Both the position numbers and the translations under genes were made by a program. The notes beneath the pieces were generated by a model. The model ran no database searches. It was not told where the DNA came from and worked only from the letters and a program-made list of their open reading frames with translations. This document shows, piece after piece, positions 56,634 to 64,000 of a DNA stretch of 64,000 bases. Location of the stretch: the NCBI RefSeq assembly GCF_023091865.1, contig NZ_JAHXDI010000004.1, forward strand, positions 496,001-560,000, written 5' to 3'. Numbering within the stretch: the first letter of the stretch is position 1; the number at the start of each line of letters is the position of its first letter. Source of the DNA: Chromohalobacter moromii. GTDB lineage: Bacteria; Pseudomonadota; Gammaproteobacteria; Pseudomonadales; Halomonadaceae.

Positions 56634-57248
56634 TTAACCTGCCATCTTGCGTGTCAGGGCGGCTTTGATCAGGCCTTCCGTAGAGAGGCTATCATCCAGC
56701 CCGGACAGCATGCGCGAGGCTTCGGTAGGTTTGTAGCCCAAGGCAACGAGGGCCGATTCCGCATCGGCGAAAGGGTCGGCCGCAGGTGCCGCGGGTGAGG
56801 CACCCAACTCAAGAGCATGCAGTCCGTTTTCCTGCTCGAGCTGCCAATGGGGAAAGCGGTCACGCATTTCCACGACCAAGCGGTCGGCGGTTTTCTTGCC
56901 AACGCCGGGGAGGCGTGTCAGCGCCTTGCTGTCGTCTTCCATGACGCAGCGGATGAAGGCTTCCTGATCCATGCCGGAGAGGATCGCCAGGGCGAGCTTG
57001 GGCCCTACCCCGTTGACTTTGATCAGGGCGCGAAACAATTGACGTTCCTCGCCGCGTGCGAAGCCATACAGTAGATGCGCGTCCTCGCGCACCGCCATAT
57101 GCGTGTGGAGCTGGACCTCTTCTCCCACCGCCGGCAATGCCAGCAAGGTGGTCATAGAGGTCTCCAGCTCATAGCCGACGCCGCCGACATCGACGACGAT
57201 CCACGGCGGTTGCTTTTCCAACAGGGTGCCACGCAAGCGTCCAATCAT
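56634..57248 (-). CDS. ruvA: Holliday junction-binding protein RuvA
   Basis: Tetrameric junction-recognition protein, 204 residues from 57248 (MIGRLRGTLLEKQPPWIVVD), which is where the family begins; an ATG two codons earlier (57254) has AAGGA at better spacing and would add MC. Domain I is an OB fold (VGEEVQLHTHMAVREDAH), domain II has two helix-hairpin-helix motifs (LIKVNGVGPKLALAIL; LTRLPGVGKKTADRLVVEM), and domain III (ALVALGYKPTEASRML) binds RuvB. 80 bases separate it from ruvC. Confidence 0.96.
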   Translation of the reverse strand: MIGRLRGTLLEKQPPWIVVDVGGVGYELETSMTTLLALPAVGEEVQLHTHMAVREDAHLLYGFARGEERQLFRALIKVNGVGPKLALAILSGMDQEAFIRCVMEDDSKALTRLPGVGKKTADRLVVEMRDRFPHWQLEQENGLHALELGASPAAPAADPFADAESALVALGYKPTEASRMLSGLDDSLSTEGLIKAALTRKMAG

Positions 57249-57328
57249 GCACATCGAGTCCTTCGATTGACTGGGTTGACACTATACTGATCCGCCTCGC
57301 AACTGACCAGCACCCGACATGCGGCGTC

Positions 57329-57868
57329 TCAGTCGGGGCGAAAGTCGCGCCAACGCTGACGGGAACCGCTTCGCCGCCGCCCGCGCGCGGCTGACAACGA
57401 GCGGCCCTGGCGCGCATAGGCATGCGTCAAAGCGATGGCCAGTGCGTCGGCGGCATCGGCCTGTGGCGTGCCGTCGAGCCCCAGAATCGCCGTTACCATA
57501 TGTTGTACTTGATCCTTGGTCGCCGCGCCGGTACCGGTGACGGCTTGTTTGATCTGGGTGGGCGCGTACTCGAAGACCTCGAGGCCGTGATTGGCGGCAC
57601 AGACGATGGCCGTGCCGCGTGCCTGTCCCAGCTTGAGTGCGGAGTCGGCATTCTTGGACATGAAGACCTGCTCGATGGCGACTTCATGCGGACGATGCAC
57701 GCCGATCAACTCGCCGATGCCGGCATACACCTGGGCGAGCTTTTGGGGCAACTGATCGCTCTTGATGCGGATGCAGCCGCTGGCGACGTAACGTGGCGTC
57801 GCCGAGGCGACATCGACGACGCCATAGCCGGTGATGCGCGAGCCAGGATCGATTCCCAGGAGAATCAT
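57329..57868 (-). CDS. ruvC: Holliday junction resolvase RuvC
   Basis: RNase H-fold endonuclease that cuts Holliday junctions. 179 residues. Catalytic acids are in [16 protein letters not shown] (Asp7), [20 protein letters not shown] (Glu) and [14 protein letters not shown] (two Asp). The C-terminal tail ([21 protein letters not shown]) is basic and longer than in E. coli. Starts 43 bases after yebC in the same direction. Confidence 0.96.
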   Translation of the reverse strand: MILLGIDPGSRITGYGVVDVASATPRYVASGCIRIKSDQLPQKLAQVYAGIGELIGVHRPHEVAIEQVFMSKNADSALKLGQARGTAIVCAANHGLEVFEYAPTQIKQAVTGTGAATKDQVQHMVTAILGLDGTPQADAADALAIALTHAYARQGRSLSAARGRRRSGSRQRWRDFRPD

Positions 57869-57911
57869 CGACTCACTATCTCCGTGGTGCTACTTACCCA
57901 CGTCACGCCAC

Positions 57912-58661
57912 TCACTCGAGTTCCGCCATAACGGCATCGGAGAAATCGGCGTTGGAATAGACATTCTGTACGTCGTCAAGATCTTCGAGCATGTCGAATA
58001 ACTTGAGGACCTTGCGCGCCGTATCGGTGTCGTCGATGGGAGAGTAGTTATCGGGATAGGACCCGACATCGCTCGCGGAGGGCTCGATGCCCGCCTCGAT
58101 CAGTGCATCCTTGACCTCACCGAAGCCTTCCACGGACGTCACGATCTCGAGCGTACCATCGTCCTGAGTGATGATGTCGTCGGGTTCGGCGGCTAGCGTA
58201 GCCTCCATGGCGGCCTCCTCTGAGGTACCTTCCGGCAGCGTCAACCTTCCTTGCTTATGGAACATGAAGGCGACGGACCCGGACGTACCCAGATTACCGC
58301 CGTTCTTGTTGAAGGCGTGACGCACCTCAGAGACCGTGCGATTGCGGTTGTCGGTCATGCATTCGACCATCACCGCGACGCCTTCGGGGCCGTAGCCCTC
58401 GTAGATGGTTTCCTCCATCTCGTCGCCGTCGGTATTGCCGGCGCCACGCTCGATGGCACGCTGGATGGTGTCCTTGGTCATGTTGTTGGCCAGCGCCTTA
58501 TCGATGGCGGCACGCAGGCGCGGATTATCCGCCACTTCGCCACCCCCCTGGCGGGAGGCAACGGTCAACTCACGAATGAGCTTGCTGAAAATCTTGCCGC
58601 GTTTGGCATCTTGGGCGGCCTTACGGTGTTTGATGTTCGCCCATTTACTATGGCCTGCCAT
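57912..58661 (-). CDS. YebC/PmpR-family transcriptional regulator
   Basis: A 249-residue YebC protein. The N-terminal [20 protein letters not shown] is the family signature and sets the start at 58661; longer in-frame readings run into aspS. Further landmarks are [41 protein letters not shown] (in part), and the three-domain length. Members bind DNA and have been linked to quorum-sensing control in Pseudomonas and, in some bacteria, to relief of ribosome stalling. The aspS-yebC-ruvC order is common. Its N-terminal [10 protein letters not shown] end lies 103 bases from aspS. Confidence 0.94.
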   Translation of the reverse strand: MAGHSKWANIKHRKAAQDAKRGKIFSKLIRELTVASRQGGGEVADNPRLRAAIDKALANNMTKDTIQRAIERGAGNTDGDEMEETIYEGYGPEGVAVMVECMTDNRNRTVSEVRHAFNKNGGNLGTSGSVAFMFHKQGRLTLPEGTSEEAAMEATLAAEPDDIITQDDGTLEIVTSVEGFGEVKDALIEAGIEPSASDVGSYPDNYSPIDDTDTARKVLKLFDMLEDLDDVQNVYSNADFSDAVMAELE

Positions 58662-58764
58662 ATCGACGTCACTCCTTGAAAAAACAGGCGTTCGTGTTTG
58701 CAGGACACCCGACGCCGAGGCGACGCCGGGAAAACGAGAAGAACGTGGGCAAGCGGCGCGCGTA

Positions 58765-60549
58765 TCAGGCCTCGCCGTTACCACCTTGCTGCGCCTTCTG
58801 ACGCAAGCGAATGTTGAGTTCTTTGAGCTGCTCGGCGCTGACCTCGCCCGGCGCATCTGTCATCAGGCAGGCGGCACTCTGCGTCTTGGGGAAGGCGATC
58901 ACTTCGCGGATCGTCTTGGCCCCGCTCATCAGCATGACCAGACGGTCGAGGCCGAAGGCCAGGCCACCATGAGGCGGCGCGCCGAACCGGAGGGCGTCGA
59001 GCAGGAAGCCGAACTTCTCCTCGGCTTCTTCTTCACCGATACCCAGTACCTCGAAGACCGCCCGCTGCATCGCCTGATCGTGAATACGGATGGAGCCGCC
59101 CCCCAGCTCAGTGCCGTTCAGGACCATGTCGTAGGCACGCGACAGTGCATTGGCGGGATCCGCCTTGAATGCCTCCGGCGAGCTAGATGGCGCGGTGAAC
59201 GGATGGTGCAAGGCGGCCAGGCGACCGGTGTCGTCGGCTTCGAACATAGGAAAGTCGACGACCCACAGCGGCGCCCACTCCTGCGTATAGAGATCGAGGT
59301 CTTCGCCCAACTTGACGCGCAGAGCGCCCAGCGCCTCATTGACGATACGTGCCTTGTCGGCACCGAAGAAGATGATGTCGCCATCCTGGGCGTCGACACG
59401 GTTTAGCAGCTCGTCGACCACGCCGTCCATGAACTTCACGATCGGCGACTGCAAGCCTTCGATGCCTTTGGCACGCTCGTTGACCTTGATCCAGGCCAGC
59501 CCCTTGGCACCGTAGATGTTGACGAAATCGGTGTAGGCATCGATTTCCTTGCGCGACAGCTTGGCGCCACCGGTGACCTTGAGCGCTGCAACACGCCCGT
59601 CATCGGCTTTGGCCGGACCGGAGAACACCTTGAAGTCGACATCACGCATCAGATCGTTGACATCGACCAGCTCAAGCGGGATACGCAGGTCGGGCTTGTC
59701 CGAACCGTACCGGTTCATCGCTTCGCTGTACGGCATCTTGGGAAATGCCGGCAGGCTGACATCGAGCACGTCCCGGAACAGCTGACGGATCATGTCTTCG
59801 GTCAAGGACATGATGTCGCTCTCTTCGACGAACGAGGCCTCGAGGTCAATCTGGGTGAACTCAGGCTGGCGATCGGCACGCAGGTCTTCGTCACGGAAGC
59901 ACTTGGCGATCTGGTAGTAACGGTCGAAGCCCGACACCATCAATAGCTGCTTGAACAACTGCGGTGACTGCGGCAGGGCAAAGAACTCACCCGGATGCGT
60001 ACGGCTCGGCACCAGATAATCGCGAGCCCCTTCCGGCGTGGCACGCGTCAGGATCGGTGTCTCGATATCCAGGAAGCCTTGGGCTTCGAGATACGCGCGC
60101 ACGCTATGCGTGATCCGCGAACGCAGCCGCAGCTTGTCGATCATCTCCGGGCGACGTAGATCGATGTAACGGTGCTTGAGACGCGTCTCCTCGCCGACCT
60201 TGCCGTGCTCGTCGAGCTGGAACGGGGGTGTGGCCGCCGTGTTGAGCACTTCGACGTTTGATGCCAGCACCTCGATCATGCCGGTGGGCATGTTGGGGTT
60301 CTGGGTACCTTCGGGGCGCAGGCGAATGCGTCCGCGAATGCGCAGTACAAACTCGTTGCGGGCACGATCGGCATTGGCGAAGGCCTCGGGAGTATCGGGA
60401 TCGACCACGACCTGGGCGATACCATCGCGGTCGCGCAAATCGAGGAAAATCACTCCCCCGTGATCGCGCCGACGATGTACCCAGCCGCAGAGAGCGACTT
60501 CCTGATCCACCAGGGTTTCGTTCAATTGACCGCAATAGTGACTGCGCAT
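58765..60549 (-). CDS. aspS: Aspartyl-tRNA synthetase AspS
   Basis: Class II synthetase charging tRNA-Asp, 594 residues, the bacterial-type length. N-terminal OB domain ([20 protein letters not shown] in part), class II motif 1 ([24 protein letters not shown]), motif 2 ([20 protein letters not shown] in part) and motif 3 ([16 protein letters not shown]), with the large bacterial insertion domain between motifs 2 and 3. The ATG at 60549 is followed at once by [17 protein letters not shown] as in E. coli. Whether it also charges tRNA-Asn depends on anticodon-domain residues I cannot judge. An 11-bp hairpin lies in the 66 bases between it and the FmdB gene upstream. Confidence 0.97.
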   Translation of the reverse strand: MRSHYCGQLNETLVDQEVALCGWVHRRRDHGGVIFLDLRDRDGIAQVVVDPDTPEAFANADRARNEFVLRIRGRIRLRPEGTQNPNMPTGMIEVLASNVEVLNTAATPPFQLDEHGKVGEETRLKHRYIDLRRPEMIDKLRLRSRITHSVRAYLEAQGFLDIETPILTRATPEGARDYLVPSRTHPGEFFALPQSPQLFKQLLMVSGFDRYYQIAKCFRDEDLRADRQPEFTQIDLEASFVEESDIMSLTEDMIRQLFRDVLDVSLPAFPKMPYSEAMNRYGSDKPDLRIPLELVDVNDLMRDVDFKVFSGPAKADDGRVAALKVTGGAKLSRKEIDAYTDFVNIYGAKGLAWIKVNERAKGIEGLQSPIVKFMDGVVDELLNRVDAQDGDIIFFGADKARIVNEALGALRVKLGEDLDLYTQEWAPLWVVDFPMFEADDTGRLAALHHPFTAPSSSPEAFKADPANALSRAYDMVLNGTELGGGSIRIHDQAMQRAVFEVLGIGEEEAEEKFGFLLDALRFGAPPHGGLAFGLDRLVMLMSGAKTIREVIAFPKTQSAACLMTDAPGEVSAEQLKELNIRLRQKAQQGGNGEA

Positions 60550-60585
60550 GTCTTATCCTGTTTCGTTGCGTATTTCGTGGGGCGA

Positions 60586-60611
60586 TTCGGCGCCGTCCGA
60601 ACGGCGCCGAA
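60586..60611 (-). promoter_or_regulatory. Long GC hairpin between the FmdB gene and aspS
   Basis: An 11-bp perfect stem (TTCGGCGCCGT with ACGGCGCCGAA) and 4-base loop begins 4 bases after the FmdB-type stop and ends 36 bases before the aspS start. No T-run follows on the minus strand, so it is more likely an mRNA structure or partial attenuator than a full terminator. Confidence 0.6.
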
Positions 60612-60615
60612 CACG

Positions 60616-60873
60616 TCAGGCGGGCGTCTTGTTGCCGTTCTCGCTAGACGTAGAGGGCGCGGAAGCCTCTCCCGCGAGATTGCGTTTTTGCCCCGATTTG
60701 AAGTCGGTTTCATACCATCCGCCGCCGGCCAGGCGAAAGCCCGCCGCGGAGATCAAGCGTGATAATTCTGCGCGCTCGCAGCGCGGACAATCGGTCAGCG
60801 CTGCCGCGCTGACTTTCTGCAGCTTTTCCAGGCGATGGCCGCAGGCCTTGCACTCATACTCGTAGATGGGCAT
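60616..60873 (-). CDS. FmdB-family zinc-ribbon protein
   Basis: An 85-residue protein starting MPIYEYECKACGHRLEKLQK, the FmdB/CxxC_CxxC_SSSS family signature. The zinc ribbon is CKACG with CPRCE. The product from 60873 is preferred to an in-frame ATG at 60885. After GGGWYETDFKSG a low-complexity S/T/N tail is present. The family is often found just upstream of aspS, as here. Molecular role unknown; regulatory or zinc-related functions have been suggested. Confidence 0.88.
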   Translation of the reverse strand: MPIYEYECKACGHRLEKLQKVSAAALTDCPRCERAELSRLISAAGFRLAGGGWYETDFKSGQKRNLAGEASAPSTSSENGNKTPA

Positions 60874-61087
60874 GGTTCTCACCATTCATGTCATCAAGAA
60901 GCGCCCGCGCGACGCTCGCGCGGTGGCAGGGATATAGGGCCGGAGATCGCACTTTCCAAGCCTTTTCCGAAAGCCGGTCATTATAGCGCGTTGCGCCACC
61001 CAGCGGGCAAGCGTATCGGGGCTCGATATCATGCAGCTTGCCGCCACGATGCCAGACTCACTTTATTCCGTTAAAAAAGGATGTCGC

Positions 61088-62029
61088 ATGAAAGCCGTGA
61101 TTCTCGATGCCGCCAGCCTCGGCGACGATATTGATCTCTCGCCGTTGCACGCGGCGGTCGACACCCTCGAAGTTCATGCGCATACCGCCATCGATGAGCG
61201 CCAATCGCGTCTCGACAATGCGGATATCGCCATCACCAATAAGGTGGTACTGGACGGCGACCTGCTCGCGTCCCTGCCCGAGCTTAAATTGATTTGCGTG
61301 TTAGCGACGGGTACCAACAATATCGATATGCAAGCTGCTCGAGATCGCGGCATTGAGGTGCGTAATGTCTCCGCCTACGGCACGGCGAGCGTGGCTCAAC
61401 ATGCCCTGATGTTGATGCTTGCCCTCGCCAATCGCCTGCCGCTTTACATGCGCGATGTCGCCGCCGGCCGCTGGAACGAAAGTGCATTGTTCTGCTTGCT
61501 CGATCATCGCACTCTGCAACTGGCCGACAAGCACCTCGTTATCGTCGGTCATGGCGAGCTCGGTCGCGCCGTATCGCGCTTGGCCGAGGCCTTCGGCATG
61601 CGCGTCACTTTTGCCGCGCGCCCCGGCAATGAAGCGCAGGATTCGCGCCCTTCCCTAGCGTCATTGGCGAGCGAGCTCGATGTATTGAGCTTACACTGCC
61701 CGCTGACCGAGCAGACCCGGCATCTCGTCGACGCCGAAATGCTGACTCGTTTCAAGCCCGATGCCTTGCTGATCAATTGCGCACGGGGCGGTATCATAGA
61801 TGAAAAGGTAGCATTGGAGGCGCTTCGGAGCGGATCGATTGGCGGGCTCGGCGTCGATAGCCTACCTCAAGAGCCGCCACGTCAGGGGCATGAACTCATC
61901 GAGGCCATGGATGAGCCACTCAACCTCATCGTTACCCCACATAGCGCTTGGATCTCGCCGGAAGCTCGCGCCAACGTCGTCAGCCTGACGCGCGACAACC
62001 TGCATCAATGGCTCGCCTCGCGCGCTTAA
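61088..62029 (+). CDS. D-isomer specific 2-hydroxyacid dehydrogenase (glycerate/hydroxypyruvate type)
   Basis: A 313-residue dehydrogenase. Substrate-binding part at both ends, cofactor domain with VIVGHGELGRAVSRLAEAFG and catalytic Arg (NCARGGIIDE), Glu and His (TPHSAWISPEAR). The second strand ends in FAARPGN with no acidic residue, which favours NADP(H) over NAD(H). Start at 61088 (MKAVILDAASL) has AAGGA 8 bases upstream; an earlier in-frame start at 61031 is not supported. Similar to glycerate dehydrogenase (HprA). It leads a cluster with ribokinase and nucleoside hydrolase, 28 bases upstream of the kinase. Confidence 0.85.
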   Translation: MKAVILDAASLGDDIDLSPLHAAVDTLEVHAHTAIDERQSRLDNADIAITNKVVLDGDLLASLPELKLICVLATGTNNIDMQAARDRGIEVRNVSAYGTASVAQHALMLMLALANRLPLYMRDVAAGRWNESALFCLLDHRTLQLADKHLVIVGHGELGRAVSRLAEAFGMRVTFAARPGNEAQDSRPSLASLASELDVLSLHCPLTEQTRHLVDAEMLTRFKPDALLINCARGGIIDEKVALEALRSGSIGGLGVDSLPQEPPRQGHELIEAMDEPLNLIVTPHSAWISPEARANVVSLTRDNLHQWLASRA

Positions 62030-62057
62030 TACATAAGCTTTAAAGCCGGGAGCTTGC

Positions 62058-62978
62058 ATGCTTTACAACTACGGTTCCATCAATATCGATTATGTCTACC
62101 GCGTCAGTCATCTGGTGCGGCCCGGCGAAACATTGTCCAGCCAGAGTTTTACGCAGGTGCTGGGCGGTAAAGGCGCCAATCAGTCACTCGCCATGGCGCG
62201 TGCAGGCGGTGACGTTACGCATTGGGGGCGTGTGTCTCAGAACGACCGCTGGGTGTTGGAAATCCTCAACCAGGCGGGCGTCAATACATCCCTGATCGAA
62301 CTTACTGCAGACGCTAGCGGACATGCCGTCATTCAGGTCGACGACCACGCCGAGAACGCCATTATCCTCAGCCCAGGGGCTAACCATGGCTTCAAGGAAC
62401 GTCATCTCGACGCCCTAATGACCTCGGTAACTCCGAACGATTGGCTCTTGCTGCAAAACGAGTGCAATGCGCTCGAGAGCGTCATGACACGTGCCGCACG
62501 CCATGGCATGCAGATCGCTTTCAATCCGGCGCCTCTAGGCGCCAATGTGCACGCGTTGCCGCTCGAATTATGCCAGATACTGTTCCTCAATCGTGGCGAG
62601 GCCGCGGCCCTAGCGGGGCTCGACGAACACGCTGGGGTCGCCGAACTCATAGATGCTCTCTATCAACGGTTGCCCGAGGTCGAGCTGGTGTTAACGCTAG
62701 GACGCGACGGTGTACGCTATCAATATGGTGCCCAGCGCCTCGAGCTTCCTGCTTTTCCTGTTGACGCCGTGGATACGACCGCAGCCGGCGATACCTTCAT
62801 CGGTTACTTCATGGCCGCACGCCAGCGGAATGCTGCCATCGAAACCTGTCTGCACGAAGCGAGCGCTGCCGCGGCCTTGTGCGTGCAACGCAGCGGCGCA
62901 GCGCCAAGCATCCCGCTTGCCAGCGAGGTAGCCGCGACTTCTCGTGACTGGCCAGCACGCGATGTCTTGCGCCACTGA
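62058..62978 (+). CDS. rbsK: Ribokinase (PfkB family)
   Basis: A 306-residue PfkB-family sugar kinase that phosphorylates ribose. It has YGSINIDYVYRVSHLVRPGE, the GGKGANQSLAMARAGG signature near residue 38, and the C-terminal VDTTAAGDTFIGYF motif with the catalytic Asp. The neighbouring nucleoside hydrolase would supply ribose from nucleosides, so the substrate call is well supported by context. It has GGGAG just upstream. Confidence 0.88.
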   Translation: MLYNYGSINIDYVYRVSHLVRPGETLSSQSFTQVLGGKGANQSLAMARAGGDVTHWGRVSQNDRWVLEILNQAGVNTSLIELTADASGHAVIQVDDHAENAIILSPGANHGFKERHLDALMTSVTPNDWLLLQNECNALESVMTRAARHGMQIAFNPAPLGANVHALPLELCQILFLNRGEAAALAGLDEHAGVAELIDALYQRLPEVELVLTLGRDGVRYQYGAQRLELPAFPVDAVDTTAAGDTFIGYFMAARQRNAAIETCLHEASAAAALCVQRSGAAPSIPLASEVAATSRDWPARDVLRH

Positions 62979-63031
62979 TCATCTTAGACACCGTTTACTG
63001 ATTACTTGTCCGTTTTTGACACAGGATTTTC

Positions 63032-63976
63032 ATGACCACACCTCTGATTTTCGATACCGATCCTGGCGTAGACGACGCCCAAGCCATTGCCATCGCCCTC
63101 GCGCATTCCGAGATCGAGCTTCTCGGCATGACCACGACCTACGGCAATGTCGATATCGAGACCGCCACCACCAATGCGCTATTGCTCGCGGAGCTCGCCG
63201 ACCAACGCATCCCTGTCGCGCAAGGTGCGGCGGCTCCCCTGGTCAAGCTCAAGCATCCGGCGCCGGCGCATATCCATGGCGACAACGGGCTGGGCAACCA
63301 CCCCTTGCCAACGCCGAGCCATCGCGCCGAAACGATCAGTGCACCACAGTTCATCGTCGAGCAGGTCAATGCTCGCCCCGGCGAGGTCACGCTGGTCGCT
63401 GTGGGCCCGCTGGGCAATCTCGCTGCCGCGCTGCAGCTTGATCCGAGCATCATCGATCGTGTCAAGCAGGTCGTCGTCATGGGTGGGTCGATTCGCGAGG
63501 GAGGCAACGTCACGCCCGTCGCTGAGGCCAATATCTTCAATGATCCGCATGCCGCCGCACGTGTATTGACGGCGGGCTGGCCACTGACCCTGGTGGGGCT
63601 CGATGCGACGCACCGCTGCGTGCTGGGCCCTGCGCAGATGGACAAGATAGCCGCGGCCCAAGGTAAGCTGGGCGAAGTCCTGGCCGGTAGCTATGCATTT
63701 TATCGCGCATTCTACCGCACGGCGCTGGATATCGATGGTTGTTGCCCGCACGACAGCTGTGCCTTGGCATGGTTGATGCGTCCAGAACTCTTCACGACTG
63801 TACGCGGGCACTTGAATGTCGTCACAGAGGGCGACGCCGAAGGCCAGACGCTGTTTGCGCCGCAAGAGCGTGCCTTCATCGATCCGCGTTGGGCACGCAC
63901 GCCGCTCGTCGATGTGTGCATGAACGCCGAGGGGGAAGCCGTCGTGGACTGGATCGTCGAAACACTGACCCGCTGA
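63032..63976 (+). CDS. Inosine-uridine type nucleoside hydrolase
   Basis: A 314-residue nucleoside hydrolase that splits the N-glycosidic bond of ribonucleosides to give base and ribose. The calcium/ribose site is FDTDPGVDDAQAIAIAL at residues ~7-23. Family blocks VTLVAVGPLGNLAAALQLDP, VVMGGSIREGGNVTPVAEAN and a C-terminal His/Asp stretch (CPHDSCALAWLM) are present. Last of the three-gene cluster in the window, 53 bases after ribokinase. The base specificity (purine or pyrimidine) cannot be read. Homologues include RihA/B/C. Confidence 0.92.
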   Translation: MTTPLIFDTDPGVDDAQAIAIALAHSEIELLGMTTTYGNVDIETATTNALLLAELADQRIPVAQGAAAPLVKLKHPAPAHIHGDNGLGNHPLPTPSHRAETISAPQFIVEQVNARPGEVTLVAVGPLGNLAAALQLDPSIIDRVKQVVVMGGSIREGGNVTPVAEANIFNDPHAAARVLTAGWPLTLVGLDATHRCVLGPAQMDKIAAAQGKLGEVLAGSYAFYRAFYRTALDIDGCCPHDSCALAWLMRPELFTTVRGHLNVVTEGDAEGQTLFAPQERAFIDPRWARTPLVDVCMNAEGEAVVDWIVETLTR

Positions 63977-64000
63977 GGGCAATTGCCCCCCGCCTTTCCG

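Noticed and set aside
58662-58856. 65-residue N-terminal extension of the YebC protein
   Set aside because: YebC proteins begin with [14 protein letters not shown]; the extension overlaps the end of aspS and is arginine/serine-rich shadow sequence.

Overview
The window is a gene-dense stretch of about 64 kb of bacterial chromosome. It looks like a halophilic gammaproteobacterium of the family Halomonadaceae, most probably Chromohalobacter or a close Halomonas relative. The reasons are a complete ectoine operon (ectABC) with Halomonas-type protein sequences, a glycine-betaine type ProVWX importer, acidic proteins, high GC and the usual gammaproteobacterial gene orders (ruvCAB-ybgC-tolQRAB-pal-cpoB, ubiG-mupP-yciK, tamA-tamB). 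I see no rRNA or tRNA genes, CRISPR array, prophage or insertion sequence. The only mobile-element flavour is a tyrosine recombinase with a divergent KfrA/TnpT-like partner at 16.0-18.4 kb.

Layout. 0-2.9 kb: the end of an osmoprotectant importer (proV partial, proW, proX). 2.9-9.6 kb: PdxH, an unrecognised permease, DUF2069, WrbA-like and ArsC-like proteins, YihY, a gamma-glutamylcyclotransferase-like protein and an Smr-domain protein. 9.1-15.1 kb: sulfur and methionine metabolism (DUF934 protein, sulfite/nitrite reductase, MetH). 15.3-18.8 kb: Fe-S proteins NfuA and SufE flank the recombinase/KfrA-like pair, whose AT-rich intergenic region holds striking inverted repeats. 18.9-23.6 kb: YidD, HisI and Zur, then a three-gene envelope system (lipoprotein retropepsin, 7TM inactive transglutaminase, ATP-grasp ligase). 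23.9-28.7 kb: ectABC, glutathione reductase and carbonic anhydrase. 28.8-35.6 kb: a dipeptide-type ABC importer with a LysR regulator. 35.7-45.5 kb: YheT hydrolase, MsrA, YchJ, the TamAB envelope module, a coiled-coil membrane protein and Fe-SOD. 45.5-50.2 kb: a degenerate UDP-glucose dehydrogenase paralogue with GalU, then UbiG, MupP-like phosphatase and a YciK-type SDR. 50.2-60.9 kb: one long leftward array of Tol-Pal, Ruv, YebC, AspS and an FmdB-type zinc ribbon. 61.1-64 kb: a nucleoside salvage cluster (2-hydroxyacid dehydrogenase, ribokinase, nucleoside hydrolase).

How the parts work together. Osmoadaptation is represented by uptake (ProVWX) and synthesis (EctABC). Envelope integrity is a strong theme: TamAB, Tol-Pal, the retropepsin triad, YidD, MupP-type muropeptide recycling and GalU. 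Redox and Fe-S functions (Gor, MsrA, SodB, NfuA, SufE, sulfite reductase) form a second theme. The observations most worth following are the TnpS/TnpT-like pair with a lox-like 34-bp inverted repeat, the UDP-glucose dehydrogenase homologue that lacks its catalytic cysteine, and the retropepsin/transglutaminase/ATP-grasp operon. Function calls rest on reading motifs in the translated sequence; no database search was run.
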